A DNA stretch of 32,570 bases from an uncultured Aeromicrobium sp. (GCA_937873005.1 CALMUY010000201.1:1-32570); one strand, 5' to 3'; shown: positions 22,221 to 31,715, counted from the first letter of the stretch. Numbers and translations: made by a program. The notes: generated from the sequence alone by a model not told the origin.

Positions 22221-23261
22221 ATGATCGACTGGACCACCGCGCAAGCAACCGCCAACCGACTCACGCCCGCAGGTCCGGACTTGACTGCCGCCGAAGTGAG
22301 CGACGTGGTTGCCGAGTTGCGCGAAGCCGCACAGATCGCCCAACAACCTGTCGCCGAATTCACCGGATTGACCCCCGCGCATCCAGCGCCCGTCCTCATC
22401 GTCGACCGCCCCCGCTGGACGGAAGCGAACCTCTCCAGTTTTACGAAACTCATGGTTCCTTTCGAAGAACACTTGGCGGCGAAAGGGAAGCTGCCCACAG
22501 GCAACGCCAAACGTGTTGGCGAGAAACTCGCCGGTGCCGAAGTCGGCGCGCTCATGGCGTTCTTGTCCCGCCGCGTGCTGGGGCAATTCGACCCCTTCTG
22601 GGAGGGGCCAGAAGGTCCTGGGCGACTGTTGCTCGTCGCGCCCAACATCGTTCACGTCGAACGCAAACTCGGAGTCGACCCGAGCGATTTCCGCCAGTGG
22701 GTGTGTTTGCACGAAGAAACCCACCGCGCCCAGTTCAGTGGCGTTGAGTGGATGCCCGACTATCTGTTCAAGCTCGTCTCGGATCTCGCTGAGGTTGCCG
22801 GGGCGGGATCGGCCTCGCCAGCGGAGTTGTTCGGCGAACTCCTCCCTGACTTGCTTAAAGTGTTGCGCGGCGAAGACGACCGCTCACTCTCGGACTTGAT
22901 GAGCAACCCCGAGCAGCGGGAGATCGTCGCGCGCATCACGGGCCTCATGTCGCTCCTTGAAGGTCACGCGGACGTCGTCATGGACGATATCGGGCCCGAC
23001 TATGTGCCCTCGGTTGAGAACATTCGGGCGAAGTTTGATGCGCGCCGCGCGGCCGGCACGAGCCTTGGCAAACTACTGCGCCGACTCATGGGGTTCGAAG
23101 CCAAGATGCGCCAGTATCGAGACGGCGCGGTTTTCGTGCGCAACGTCACCGATCAGGTTGGTGCCGAGGGCTTTTCGGCGGTGTGGGCTGAAGCTGACCA
23201 TGTACCGTCTGCGGCGGAAATCCTCGAACCGGACTTGTGGGTCAAGCGGGTTCACGGCTGA
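22221..23261 (+). CDS. DUF2342 zinc-dependent metalloprotease-like protein
   Basis: The protein has 346 residues. The zinc motif HEETH is followed by RAQFSGVEWMPDYL, and further on LLEGHADVVMDDIGPD supplies another conserved His and acidic residues. These are the hallmarks of the actinobacterial DUF2342 family, annotated either as zinc-dependent metalloprotease or as coenzyme-F420-associated protein. No F420 genes occur here, and the role is unknown. No signal peptide is seen, so it is probably cytoplasmic. The TGA overlaps the ATG of tilS by one base (TGATG), indicating translational coupling, which is the usual order in Actinobacteria. Confidence 0.88.
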   Translation: MIDWTTAQATANRLTPAGPDLTAAEVSDVVAELREAAQIAQQPVAEFTGLTPAHPAPVLIVDRPRWTEANLSSFTKLMVPFEEHLAAKGKLPTGNAKRVGEKLAGAEVGALMAFLSRRVLGQFDPFWEGPEGPGRLLLVAPNIVHVERKLGVDPSDFRQWVCLHEETHRAQFSGVEWMPDYLFKLVSDLAEVAGAGSASPAELFGELLPDLLKVLRGEDDRSLSDLMSNPEQREIVARITGLMSLLEGHADVVMDDIGPDYVPSVENIRAKFDARRAAGTSLGKLLRRLMGFEAKMRQYRDGAVFVRNVTDQVGAEGFSAVWAEADHVPSAAEILEPDLWVKRVHG

Positions 23262-24214
23262 TGGTCGTCCCTGATCAGCGGTTGCTCGCCGCGCGGCGTC
23301 TCGTGAGTGAGGCGCTCGCAGGCGAGACGGAGGTGGTCGTCGCGGTATCGGGTGGGGCCGATTCGCTCGCGCTCGCTGCCTGCGTGGCGTACTTCGCGCA
23401 ACGCAACGATATTTCGGTGAAAGCGGTCATTGTCGATCACCAATTGCAAGTCGGATCCGCTGATGTGGCTGAGCGTGCTGCCGACGCCGTTCGTGCGATG
23501 GGGCTCACAGCGCTCGTCGTCAAGGTGAACGTCGGTAGCGACGGCGGACCGGAAGCGGCTGCACGCGCGGCACGATACGCAGCCCTGGAAGCAGTGGCGG
23601 GGCCCGGTGTGCCGGTCTTGCTCGCGCACACTCGCGACGATCAGGCCGAGACTGTCCTTTTGGGGCTTGGCCGCGGTTCAGGAGCACGCTCACTCTGGGG
23701 AATGCGTGCGGTAGACGGCCACTGGCGCCGGCCGTTCCTCAGTCTCGACCGTTCAGACACTGAGCACGTGTGCCGGGCCGAAGGCATCGAATGGTGGGCC
23801 GATCCGCACAATCTCGATCCACGCTTCCGGCGCGTACGCATCCGAAACGAAGTCCTCCCGCTGCTCGACGAGGTGCTCGGCGGTGGAGTACGGGGAGCTC
23901 TTGCTCGAACTGCCGAGCAGCTATATGCCGACAGCGAAGCGCTCGATCAGATCGCAGCCGAGTCGCTGACGTACGACACCGTCCAACTCGTGAGCCTCGC
24001 CCCGGCGGTTCGTACTCGAGTCTTGCGACTGCTCGCGTTAGACGCCGGCGTACTAGCTGGAGAACTCACCGCCAAACACATCAGCGAGATGGATCGTCTC
24101 GTGACCGACTGGCGAGGGCAAGCGCGAATCGAGCTGCCTGGACACGTGAGCGTGCAACGGTTGCAGAACCGCCTCGTGTTCGGTGTAACCCCTTCGCACA
24201 GACGCGATCATTGA
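23261..24214 (+). CDS. tilS: tRNA(Ile)-lysidine synthetase
   Basis: TilS attaches lysine to C34 of the CAU-anticodon tRNA-Ile with ATP, so that the tRNA reads AUA as isoleucine. The 317-residue protein has the PP-loop SGGADS at residues 30-35, VDHQLQVGS, and LAHTRDDQAETVLLGLGRGSGARSL, followed by WWADPHNLDPRFRRVRIRNEVLPLL. All are family hallmarks. The C-terminal part is short, as is usual for actinobacterial TilS. The start overlaps the preceding stop by one base. An in-frame GTG at 23237 lies inside the upstream gene and is less likely. Confidence 0.93.
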   Translation: MVVPDQRLLAARRLVSEALAGETEVVVAVSGGADSLALAACVAYFAQRNDISVKAVIVDHQLQVGSADVAERAADAVRAMGLTALVVKVNVGSDGGPEAAARAARYAALEAVAGPGVPVLLAHTRDDQAETVLLGLGRGSGARSLWGMRAVDGHWRRPFLSLDRSDTEHVCRAEGIEWWADPHNLDPRFRRVRIRNEVLPLLDEVLGGGVRGALARTAEQLYADSEALDQIAAESLTYDTVQLVSLAPAVRTRVLRLLALDAGVLAGELTAKHISEMDRLVTDWRGQARIELPGHVSVQRLQNRLVFGVTPSHRRDH

Positions 24215-24245
24215 CTCCGCTTCTGCACGGCGTGGGCAACTGTGG

Positions 24246-24251
24246 CAATCT
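24246..24251 (+). promoter_or_regulatory. Possible leaderless -10 (CAATCT) for hpt
   Basis: CAATCT keeps the conserved second A and last T of a -10 box and is followed by 6 nt and the GTG at 24258. It departs from TANNNT at the first base, so this is weak support only. Confidence 0.25.
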
Positions 24252-24257
24252 GTCTTG

Positions 24258-24812
24258 GTGGAAGCCGCGCACCTCGAGAACGATCTCGACCCCGAAAAGA
24301 CCACGATTTCTGAAGCAGAAATCCACGCCAAACTAGCCGAGATCGCTCGTCGTATCGAAGCCGATTACGAAGGTCAGGACCTGCTCCTCGTAGGTGTGCT
24401 CAAGGGCGCACTCATGGTGATGGCGGATTTGTCTCGCGAAATCAACCGTCACGTGGAGATCGACTGGATGGCGATTTCCTCCTACGCGGGCACCAAATCA
24501 TCGGGTGTTGTGCGCATCCTCAAAGACCTCGACACCGACCTCGAAGGCCGACACGTTCTCATCGTGGAAGACATCATTGACACCGGCCTAACGTTGTCGT
24601 GGCTCGTCAAAAACCTCAAGTCTCGTGGCCCGGCGTCAGTTGAAATTGCGACACTGTTGCGCAAGCCCGATGCGCTCGAAATGGCCGTCGACGTCAAATA
24701 CGTTGGCTTCGATATCCCGAATTCCTTTGTTGTTGGCTACGGATTGGACTTCAATGAGGAGTACCGGAATTTGCGTGGCATTGGCACACTGGCAGAACAC
24801 AAATACTCCTGA
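24258..24812 (+). CDS. hpt: Hypoxanthine-guanine phosphoribosyltransferase
   Basis: Salvages hypoxanthine and guanine to IMP and GMP using PRPP. The 184-residue protein from the GTG at 24258 matches the usual N-terminus of actinobacterial Hpt; a TTG one codon earlier is possible. Motifs are LLLVGVLKGALMVMADL, SSYAGTKSSG in the flexible loop, and the PRPP-binding VLIVEDIIDTGLTLSWL, then VKYVGFDIPNSFVVGYGLDFNEEYRNL. It lies 43 nt after tilS and 20 nt before ftsH, the standard actinobacterial order. Confidence 0.95.
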   Translation: MEAAHLENDLDPEKTTISEAEIHAKLAEIARRIEADYEGQDLLLVGVLKGALMVMADLSREINRHVEIDWMAISSYAGTKSSGVVRILKDLDTDLEGRHVLIVEDIIDTGLTLSWLVKNLKSRGPASVEIATLLRKPDALEMAVDVKYVGFDIPNSFVVGYGLDFNEEYRNLRGIGTLAEHKYS

Positions 24813-24832
24813 GTAAGGGATTTTCACAGCGC

Positions 24833-26911
24833 ATGAATGTTTCTCGTTTCATCAAGAGCCCATGGTTTTGGATCCTGTTGCTGACCGCGGCCGGACTCGG
24901 CTATCTCACCTTCGCTAGTTCGGGCGATGGGTTCCGTGAAGTTGAAACTGCCAAGATGGTGCAGCATCTCGACAACGGCGACATCAAGGAAGTCACGTTT
25001 GTTGAGGGCGACCAAGAGATTCAAGCGACGCTGAAAAAAGACGGCGATAAGGCCGAAGAAAAGATCAAGGCCACGTGGATCGGCGATCAAGGCCACGAAC
25101 TTGCCGTAAAGGCGCAAGAACTTGTTGACGACAAGAAGATGAGTTCCTACAACGTCAAGGTCCCGCAAGACAGCGTGCTGGGCGCGGTGCTCTTGAGCAT
25201 CCTGCCGTTCGCGATTTTCTTGTTGATCTTCCTGTGGTTCATGAACTCGATGCAGGGCGGTGGCGGAAAGGTCATGCAGTTCTCGAAGTCTCGCGCGAAA
25301 CTCATGAGCAAAGACACGCCACAGACCACGTTCGCTGACGTAGCCGGCTGTGAAGAAGCGCTCGAAGAACTCGCCGAAATTAAAGAGTTCTTGGCAGAAC
25401 CCGCCAAGTTCCAGGCCGTTGGTGCCAAGATCCCCAAGGGTGTCCTCTTGTACGGCCCGCCCGGAACCGGTAAGACGCTCTTGGCACGCGCTGTCGCTGG
25501 TGAAGCCGGTGTGCCGTTCTATTCGATTTCCGGATCTGACTTTGTCGAAATGTTCGTTGGCGTTGGCGCGAGTCGCGTCCGCGACTTGTTCGAACAAGCG
25601 AAAGCCAACGCACCCGCGATCGTCTTTATCGACGAAATCGATGCGGTCGGTCGCCATCGTGGCACCGGCATGGGTGGCGGACATGACGAACGCGAACAGA
25701 CACTGAACCAGTTGCTCGTCGAAATGGACGGCTTCGACGTGCGCGGCGGAGTCATTCTGATTGCGGCCACCAACCGCCCCGACGTGCTCGACCCCGCCCT
25801 CTTGCGCCCGGGCCGATTCGACCGCCAAATCGGCGTCGAGGCACCTGACCTCGCTGGTCGTACCGCGATCCTCACCGTCCATGCCAAGGGCAAGCCGATG
25901 GCTGCGGATGTCGACTTAAGCGCAGTCGCGCGGCGTACCCCCGGGTTCAGCGGCGCCGACTTGGCGAACGTGCTTAACGAGGCTGCCCTGTTGACCGCGC
26001 GCCTCAACAAGCACGAAATCGACAATCCGGCGCTTGACGAAGCGATCGATCGCGTCATCAGTGGGCCGCAAAAGCGCACGAGGCTCATGAACGAGCACGA
26101 ACGTCTCGTCACGGCGTATCACGAAGGCGGCCACGCGCTCGTCGCGGCCGCGCTGCCACAGTCGGATCCAGTGCACAAGATCACGATCCTGCCCCGCGGA
26201 CGCGCTTTGGGGTACACGATGGTGCTTCCTGACGAAGACAAGTACTCGCAAACGCGCGCCGAACTGCTCGACAAACTCGCCTACATGTTGGGTGGTCGTG
26301 CTGCGGAAGAACTCGTGTTCCACGACCCAACGACCGGCGCTGGCAACGACATCGAAAAGGCCACGAACCTGGCACGAGCGATGGTCACGCAATACGGCAT
26401 GTCGGAGAAGATTGGTGCAGTGCGGCTCGGTGAAGATCACTCACAGCCCTTCCTCGGGCGTGATCTTGGTTCGAGTCGCAACTATTCGGAATCTGTTGCC
26501 GCAACGGTCGACGCTGAAGTGTCTGAGTTGATCGTCACCGCGCACCAAGAAGCCTTCGACATTTTGCACGAGAACCGTGATGTATTGGATGCGCTTGTTG
26601 TGGAACTGATGGAGAAGGAAACCCTCGACAAGGCGCAAGTCGCAGCAATCTTCGAGCAGCTGCGCCGTCGCCAGGTTCGTCCGGCGTGGACCGGATCGGA
26701 TACGCGTGTTCCTTCGACGGTTCCGCCAGTCGTGATTGAACCGAAGGCTGTTGAGGAAACTAACCCGGCCACTGTGGCTGAGCCAGCAGAACCCACTGAG
26801 CCAGCAGAACCCACTGAGCCAGCAGAACCAGTTGCGCCGGTTGACCACACAGAACCTGTTATCACTGAATCTCCTGAGCCGGACGGTTCGGGCCCGGAGC
26901 CAACCCCGTGA
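24833..26911 (+). CDS. ftsH: ATP-dependent zinc metalloprotease FtsH
   Basis: A membrane-bound AAA+ protease that degrades damaged membrane proteins and regulators. The 692-residue protein has two N-terminal membrane helices (near 10-28 and 118-138) with an extracytoplasmic domain between. Then come Walker A GPPGTGKT near 208-215, Walker [15 protein letters not shown] and the second region of homology ending in RPGRFDRQ. The zinc site is HEGGH at 430-434, with [10 protein letters not shown] supplying the third ligand region. The C-terminus is a Pro/Glu/Thr-rich tail with short repeats, probably disordered. Its stop overlaps the folE start by 4 nt (GTGA), so protease and folate synthesis are translationally linked. 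Confidence 0.96.
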   Translation: MNVSRFIKSPWFWILLLTAAGLGYLTFASSGDGFREVETAKMVQHLDNGDIKEVTFVEGDQEIQATLKKDGDKAEEKIKATWIGDQGHELAVKAQELVDDKKMSSYNVKVPQDSVLGAVLLSILPFAIFLLIFLWFMNSMQGGGGKVMQFSKSRAKLMSKDTPQTTFADVAGCEEALEELAEIKEFLAEPAKFQAVGAKIPKGVLLYGPPGTGKTLLARAVAGEAGVPFYSISGSDFVEMFVGVGASRVRDLFEQAKANAPAIVFIDEIDAVGRHRGTGMGGGHDEREQTLNQLLVEMDGFDVRGGVILIAATNRPDVLDPALLRPGRFDRQIGVEAPDLAGRTAILTVHAKGKPMAADVDLSAVARRTPGFSGADLANVLNEAALLTARLNKHEIDNPALDEAIDRVISGPQKRTRLMNEHERLVTAYHEGGHALVAAALPQSDPVHKITILPRGRALGYTMVLPDEDKYSQTRAELLDKLAYMLGGRAAEELVFHDPTTGAGNDIEKATNLARAMVTQYGMSEKIGAVRLGEDHSQPFLGRDLGSSRNYSESVAATVDAEVSELIVTAHQEAFDILHENRDVLDALVVELMEKETLDKAQVAAIFEQLRRRQVRPAWTGSDTRVPSTVPPVVIEPKAVEETNPATVAEPAEPTEPAEPTEPAEPVAPVDHTEPVITESPEPDGSGPEPTP
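26777..26830 (+). repeat. 18-bp tandem repeat, three copies, in the ftsH tail
   Basis: Copies at 26777-26794, 26795-26812 and 26813-26830 are nearly identical and encode the six-residue unit EPAEPT. They lie in the disordered tail and are a likely site of length variation. Confidence 0.8.
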
Positions 26912-27471
26912 GCATCGACAAGCCGCGCGTCGAAGCAGCCGTTCGAGAGTTGCTCATCGCAATTGGCGAAGACCCTGACCGCAGTGGTCTCGTTGATACG
27001 CCCGCGCGCGTGGCGCGATCGTATGCCGAGATTCTTGGCGGATACGAGCAGTCGGCTGATGAAGTTTTGTCTGCGGTTTTCGATGTGGGGCACCAGGAAC
27101 TCATCGTCGTCAAAGACATCGAGTTTTGGTCGCTGTGTGAACACCACATGGTGCCGTTCTTCGGCAAAGCGCACGTTGGCTACATTCCTGGGCCAGACGG
27201 CCACGTGACCGGATTGTCCAAGCTCGCTCGGCTCGTCGATGTGTACGCCCGTCGCTTGCAAGTCCAAGAGCGCTTAACCACGGAGATAGCCGATTCGCTT
27301 GAATCGCATTTGTCGGCGAGCGGCGTGATCGTGGTGATTGAAGGCGAACATCAATGTATGTCGATGCGAGGCGTGCGCAAGACCGGTGCCCGAACCATTA
27401 CGAGTGCTGTTCGTGGGCATTTGCTGAGTCCGGCTACCCGCGCTGAAGCCATGGGCCTGATTCTGGGCTGA
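26908..27471 (+). CDS. folE: GTP cyclohydrolase I
   Basis: Converts GTP to 7,8-dihydroneopterin triphosphate, the first step of folate synthesis. The 187-residue protein starts with GTG overlapping the ftsH stop. Typical motifs are [39 protein letters not shown] with zinc ligands Cys and His, [23 protein letters not shown], and [16 protein letters not shown] with the second Cys ligand. Ends 5 nt before folP. Confidence 0.96.
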   Translation: MSIDKPRVEAAVRELLIAIGEDPDRSGLVDTPARVARSYAEILGGYEQSADEVLSAVFDVGHQELIVVKDIEFWSLCEHHMVPFFGKAHVGYIPGPDGHVTGLSKLARLVDVYARRLQVQERLTTEIADSLESHLSASGVIVVIEGEHQCMSMRGVRKTGARTITSAVRGHLLSPATRAEAMGLILG

Positions 27472-27476
27472 CGCTC

Positions 27477-28370
27477 ATGACTCGAATTGACTTGACCACC
27501 CGGGCGGCAGGGCACTGTCAGGTGATGGGTGTCGTCAACGTGACTCCGGATTCTTTTTCTGACGGCGGGCAGTGGTTGTCTCCTGACGCCGCGATCGCGC
27601 ATGGACTTGAGTTGATTTCGCAGGGAGCTTCGATCGTTGACGTCGGGGGAGAGTCGACTCGCCCGGGGGCGACGCGAGTGGGTCTCGATGAAGAACTGCG
27701 ACGAGTCATCCCGGTGGTGGAGGGTTTGGCCAGCGCAGGTGCTGCAGTATCGGTTGACACGATGTGGGCAGCGACGGCACGAGCTGCGCTCGATGCAGGG
27801 GCCGCGATGGTCAACGATGTTTCTGGTGGCCGAGCCGATCCGGACATGCTTGGCCTTGTTGCCGAAGCGGATGTCCCGTTTGTTGTGATGCACTGGCGTG
27901 CGCATTCGGCCCGGATGCAAAACCACACCGATTACGCCGACGTTGTCGCCGACGTGTTGAGTGAAATTCGTACCCAAATCGACGTCGCGATCGCCGCCGG
28001 TGTGCGCGAGGAGCAGATCGTGATCGATCCGGGCTTGGGCTTTAGCAAGACAGGAGTCCAGAACTGGGAATTGCTCGCGCAGTTGCCGCAACTGACGGCT
28101 TTGGGATTCCCCGTGTTAGTTGCGGCCAGCCGGAAGGGCTTTCTTGGGGCGCTTTTGGCGAACGATGGCGTTCCTCGCCCCGTTGGCCAACGCGATGCGG
28201 CCACGGCCGCGATTTCGCTGCTGAGCGAGCAAGCTGGAGCCTGGTGTGTACGTGTTCATGATGTGCTTTCGACAGTCGATGCCTTGGCTGTTTCGGCGCG
28301 CGTGTCCGAGGCTCACGACGCACTTCTGCCACACCCGTCACGCAATGCCGAAAATGAGGTCTCGTCATGA
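27477..28370 (+). CDS. folP: Dihydropteroate synthase
   Basis: Joins p-aminobenzoate to dihydropterin pyrophosphate; this enzyme is the sulfonamide target. The 297-residue TIM barrel has MGVVNVTPDSFSDGG, VDVGGESTRPGA, the MVNDVSGG strand, VIDPGLGFSKT and a Lys-rich ASRKGFLG near the C-terminus. Length is normal. Its stop overlaps the folB start by 4 nt (ATGA). Confidence 0.95.
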   Translation: MTRIDLTTRAAGHCQVMGVVNVTPDSFSDGGQWLSPDAAIAHGLELISQGASIVDVGGESTRPGATRVGLDEELRRVIPVVEGLASAGAAVSVDTMWAATARAALDAGAAMVNDVSGGRADPDMLGLVAEADVPFVVMHWRAHSARMQNHTDYADVVADVLSEIRTQIDVAIAAGVREEQIVIDPGLGFSKTGVQNWELLAQLPQLTALGFPVLVAASRKGFLGALLANDGVPRPVGQRDAATAAISLLSEQAGAWCVRVHDVLSTVDALAVSARVSEAHDALLPHPSRNAENEVSS

Positions 28371-28744
28371 GTTGTCCAGAAGGTCTAGACCGTATCGATT
28401 TGACCGGATTGCGGGTTCGCGGCAATCACGGAGTTTTCGATCACGAACGCCGCGACGGACAGGTATTCGTGATCGATGTGAGCCTCGGATTAGATCTAGA
28501 AATCGCTGCAAAATCAGATAATTTGGCCGACACGGTTCACTATGGCGAACTGGCTAATACGGTCCACGGGATCGTCTCAGGCGAGCCAGTAGACCTCATC
28601 GAGACCTTGGTTCTCCGTATAGTGGAGGCATGCCTCGCGCTTGATCGCGTAGGCTGGACGAGCGTGACGGTACATAAGCCGGAAGCACCGATTGAGGTGG
28701 CGTTTTCAGACGTCGCCGTAACTATGGAGCGGAGCAAGAAGTGA
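28367..28744 (+). CDS. folB: Dihydroneopterin aldolase
   Basis: Cleaves dihydroneopterin to 6-hydroxymethyl-dihydropterin and glycolaldehyde. The 125-residue protein has DLTGLRVRGNHGVFDHERRDGQVFVIDV at the start, the TVHYGELANTV segment, ETLVLRIVEACL and the C-terminal VHKPEAPIEVAFSDVAVTMER with the catalytic Lys. It overlaps both neighbours by 4 nt, so the folP-folB-folK set is tightly coupled. Confidence 0.94.
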   Translation: MSCPEGLDRIDLTGLRVRGNHGVFDHERRDGQVFVIDVSLGLDLEIAAKSDNLADTVHYGELANTVHGIVSGEPVDLIETLVLRIVEACLALDRVGWTSVTVHKPEAPIEVAFSDVAVTMERSKK

Positions 28745-29304
28745 CTGAAACTCCTACCCCCTACGAACTCGACGCAGACACCATGACGGGCGGCATGCGC
28801 CCTATCCGCCAGGCCGTACTGTCGATTGGGTCAAATCTCGGTGACCGGATTGGCCGTCTGCAGGGAGCAGTAGCAGCACTTGAAGACACCCCAGAAGTGA
28901 CCGTTGTTGCGGTTTCTTCGGTGTACGAGACCGAACCCGTCGGCGGTCCAGACGGTGCCGGCAAATTCCTCAACGCTGTTGTGTTGATCGACACGACCCT
29001 CACCGTGCACACGTTGCTCGACCGCGCGTTTGCTATCGAAGCAGCGTTTGGTCGCACGCGCAACAACCCAGGCGACCCGCGCACGCTAGACGTAGACCTC
29101 ATCGTGGTCGGCGAGCGCATCGCCAACGACGAAGACTTGGTCCTACCGCACCCACGTGCACATGAGCGCGGCTTTGTGCTCGTGCCGTGGGCCGAGATCG
29201 ACCCCGAAGGTGAAATCCCGGGCAAGGGGTTCGTCCTCGACCTCGTGGGTGGTGTGGATGTTTCGGGCGTCAAACGCCGCGAGGATCTCGAAGTTATTTT
29301 GTGA
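28741..29304 (+). CDS. folK: 6-hydroxymethyl-7,8-dihydropterin pyrophosphokinase
   Basis: Transfers pyrophosphate from ATP to hydroxymethyl-dihydropterin, giving the substrate of FolP. The protein has 187 residues from a GTG that overlaps the folB stop. Motifs are LSIGSNLGDR, SSVYETEPVGGPDGAGKFLNAVV, and the signature RTRNNPGDPRTLDVDLIV followed by LPHPRAHERGFVLVPWAEIDP. About 22 residues precede the core, an extension of uncertain value; an ATG at residue 15 and another at residue 19 are possible later starts. Confidence 0.95.
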   Translation: MTETPTPYELDADTMTGGMRPIRQAVLSIGSNLGDRIGRLQGAVAALEDTPEVTVVAVSSVYETEPVGGPDGAGKFLNAVVLIDTTLTVHTLLDRAFAIEAAFGRTRNNPGDPRTLDVDLIVVGERIANDEDLVLPHPRAHERGFVLVPWAEIDPEGEIPGKGFVLDLVGGVDVSGVKRREDLEVIL

Positions 29305-29322
29305 GTTGACGGGCCGACTCTC

Positions 29323-29820
29323 GTGAACCCCGCGCAACGCAGCAGCGTTTGGTACGTGACGGGTTTGCTCATGGTCGGGCTCGTGACGGGGCGAGTGTTA
29401 CCGCCCCTCGCCGTTCGCATGAGCGGGCAAGCACCCATACCGCAATGGTCAGCGGCGCTCGTGCTGCTCGCTGGCGGGATCCTTGTGTCTGGGATCGCCT
29501 GGCACACGTGGCGCACGCTGCACAAAGACAAGAAAACCATCGCAGCGAGGCACGCGATCCGCGTTCTCGCGATTGCGAAAGCCTCGATCATCGTGGGTGG
29601 CGTGTTTGCCGGGGGCTACCTCGGGTTCGCGCTCGCTTACTGGGGTGTCGAGACCGAATTGGGGCCTGTGCGTTTTTGGCGAGCTGTTGCCGCCGGCGTC
29701 GCAGGGCTCACGCTATTGGCGGCCGCGCTCGTGCTCGAATGGACGTGCCGTCTCCCTGAAGACGACGACGAAGACACCGCAACGGACGCGTTTTCAGGCG
29801 GCGACCCCAGCCCTGCCTAG
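29323..29820 (+). CDS. DUF3180 membrane protein
   Basis: A 165-residue protein with four membrane helices near residues 9-25, 43-60, 85-105 and 118-138, and an acidic tail. It fits DUF3180, a family that follows folK in many Actinobacteria; function unknown. The start is a GTG 18 nt after folK. The TAG stop lies in an inverted repeat shared with the convergent glycosyltransferase gene. Confidence 0.85.
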   Translation: MNPAQRSSVWYVTGLLMVGLVTGRVLPPLAVRMSGQAPIPQWSAALVLLAGGILVSGIAWHTWRTLHKDKKTIAARHAIRVLAIAKASIIVGGVFAGGYLGFALAYWGVETELGPVRFWRAVAAGVAGLTLLAAALVLEWTCRLPEDDDEDTATDAFSGGDPSPA

Positions 29821-29837
29821 ACCCGAGCCGGGCCTAG
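29817..29837. terminator. Hairpin across two convergent stop codons
   Basis: CTAGACCCG and CGGGCCTAG flank AGC. On the minus-strand RNA the single mismatch becomes a G-U pair, giving a 9-bp stem with a 3-nt loop. It includes the TAG stops of both the DUF3180 and the glycosyltransferase genes. No T tract follows, so efficiency is uncertain. Confidence 0.45.
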
Positions 29838-31612
29838 GACCGCTTGTGCCGCCCCTTGCGCATCGCGCGCCGTATCTTCGATTCGGGACGTCGCACAGTG
29901 AGATCGAAAGAGTGCGTCGAGTTGCCCCATTCGAGCAGCAGCCGATGCGAAAGTCGCGGGTCACTCGGTGCGAAACCGATCTCGCCAACGTCGGCCCGTC
30001 CCTCAAAGTGAATCGAGCAATCAGTAACCGTGAACGTCAGTGGCAAATCAACAGGAGCAGGACTCTCGGGAAGCCACATTTGCCAGCGAAGTTTCATCGA
30101 GGCTGGATCGCCGCTGCCCACTACATCGGCGCGCCCAACGATGTGTGGATGAGATCCAGAGGCTCGAAGGGTATCGAGATGCAGGCGCGTCTTCGTAATG
30201 TGAGTCCGGCCCGGTTTGCGATCTTGCGCGGCCGCGCACGCCGCCGCCCACTCATGCAGATAGCTCTCAAACCCGTGCGAAAGGGCACCGAGGCGCGCAG
30301 GTTCACGCATCGCTTCGAGATCATCGGGGTTTGCCAACAGGTTCAATGTTGCAGACGTCAGCGCCGAGGTGTCTCCACGTGGAACGAGCACCCCATCTAC
30401 GCCGTTGTCGATTTGTTCAGACGGACCGTAGGGGCAATCGAACGCAACGAACGGGCAACCCCGCAGGCGCCCTTCGAGCAGTGCGAGCGACCAGCCCTCA
30501 AACTCGCTCGTGAGCCAACCAAGATCGGCGCTCCAAAACTGATCGGCGGCGTTGGGCGTATGCCCGTGCAAGGTGATCCGGTCACCGAGTCCGGCCGCAT
30601 CAATCTGCAATTGGAGTGCTTCGCGGTCGGGCCCGTCCCCGTATATGTCGAGACGCGCGACGGCGTTCTTTGAAGCGAGTTCCTCGAACGCGCTCACGGC
30701 GAGATCGAGGCGCTTTTGATTGTCGAGTCGCGCCACCATCACGATCCGACCGTGAGGCCGCTTTGGTGGTGACGCCGGAACCTCAACAGGATCGAGTGGA
30801 TTGGGGATGGCTACGAGATTGTCACTTGCCCCGAACATCATCTCGATGTCGGACTTTTGCCGTTCGGTAAGTAGGACCATCGCGTCGAGCCAACCGAGCG
30901 CCTCCATCGACTGCCGGTATGTGCCGGACACGGGCGAGTTCCATGTGCGTTTGCCGCCTTGATGGGGATTATGAACTTGATGCAGCAGGCAGACACGCGG
31001 ATCGTCGAGCATCCCTAGTTCGTAGGCGATAAACCGGCTGTCGCTAATCAGAAAGACCGGTCCATCGTCGGGCGCGATCGACATGATCCACCAGCGCCAC
31101 AGTTCGCCCAGACCGTCGAGGTCGGCCACCACGCGTTCGTCCTTATCGAAAACTTGGGTCGTGCCGATCATGGAGTCGACTGGGGCGCGCAAATAGCGAG
31201 AGCCGTCTTGCCGCAAATAGTCCCAATGGTTTTCGCCAGAATGCGCCCCCCGCACGAAGATGCGCCACGGCGTGCCATCTGGTTCGCCCGTGTAGGTTTC
31301 CTCGACAGTCCAGTTCGGTTCGGGCGGCGCTGGAGTTTGGTCTGAATCGACCAGATAGTCGCGTTCTCTCAGCGATTCATGCATGTTGAGCAGTTGGCTG
31401 TCCGGCAGTAAGAGGCCTTCGCTCAGCAAATTTTCGCGAATCGGGTCGTAACTGGGCAATGGGTTGAACGTCACCAGCGGAATTGTCACGCCGGCATGGG
31501 TTTGCATGAGTCGGTGCCGCAGTAGTGCCATACGTGTTTGACCACCCGCACCAATGCGGATATTCCCAATTACCGAAAAATAGTGACCTTCGGGAAACGC
31601 GTATGAATTCAT
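29834..31612 (-). CDS. GT4-family glycosyltransferase, GtfA/TarM-like with N-terminal beta domain
   Basis: The 592-residue protein begins with a GT-B N-lobe that carries a long inserted beta-rich region (TVEETYTGEPDGTPWRIF, then the substrate loop near YLRQDGSRYLRAP). This resembles GtfA adhesin glycosyltransferases and the teichoic-acid transferase TarM. The C-lobe has VMVARLDNQKRLDLAVSAFEEL, LHGHTPNA, and FEGWSLALLEGRLRGCPFVAFDCPYGPSEQI, which holds the ExxxxxxxE-type donor site of GT4. The last ~130 residues form an extra beta domain and a basic tail (RRAMRKGRHKRS) that could bind membrane or an anionic polymer. No membrane helix is visible. It probably glycosylates a surface polymer or adhesin; acceptor and sugar are unknown. 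A TAGAAT box lies 8 nt before the ATG. Confidence 0.82.
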   Translation of the reverse strand: MNSYAFPEGHYFSVIGNIRIGAGGQTRMALLRHRLMQTHAGVTIPLVTFNPLPSYDPIRENLLSEGLLLPDSQLLNMHESLRERDYLVDSDQTPAPPEPNWTVEETYTGEPDGTPWRIFVRGAHSGENHWDYLRQDGSRYLRAPVDSMIGTTQVFDKDERVVADLDGLGELWRWWIMSIAPDDGPVFLISDSRFIAYELGMLDDPRVCLLHQVHNPHQGGKRTWNSPVSGTYRQSMEALGWLDAMVLLTERQKSDIEMMFGASDNLVAIPNPLDPVEVPASPPKRPHGRIVMVARLDNQKRLDLAVSAFEELASKNAVARLDIYGDGPDREALQLQIDAAGLGDRITLHGHTPNAADQFWSADLGWLTSEFEGWSLALLEGRLRGCPFVAFDCPYGPSEQIDNGVDGVLVPRGDTSALTSATLNLLANPDDLEAMREPARLGALSHGFESYLHEWAAACAAAQDRKPGRTHITKTRLHLDTLRASGSHPHIVGRADVVGSGDPASMKLRWQMWLPESPAPVDLPLTFTVTDCSIHFEGRADVGEIGFAPSDPRLSHRLLLEWGNSTHSFDLTVRRPESKIRRAMRKGRHKRS

Positions 31613-31715
31613 TGCGTCTGATTCTAGTGAGCACTTTCATGAGTGTGCGAGTTTATGCAGGTAAACGCGCAAGGTCCTGTTGTCGATTCAAAGGCACGTC
31701 ACGCGGGCGGACACG

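Noticed and set aside
24824..25882. Minus-strand open frame of 352 codons opposite ftsH
   Set aside because: It mirrors the strongly conserved ftsH coding strand; GC-rich codon bias produces such open antisense frames.
29483..30673. Plus-strand open frame of 396 codons across DUF3180 and the glycosyltransferase
   Set aside because: It overlaps DUF3180 in another frame and is antisense to conserved GT4 motifs; no domain or ribosome site supports it.
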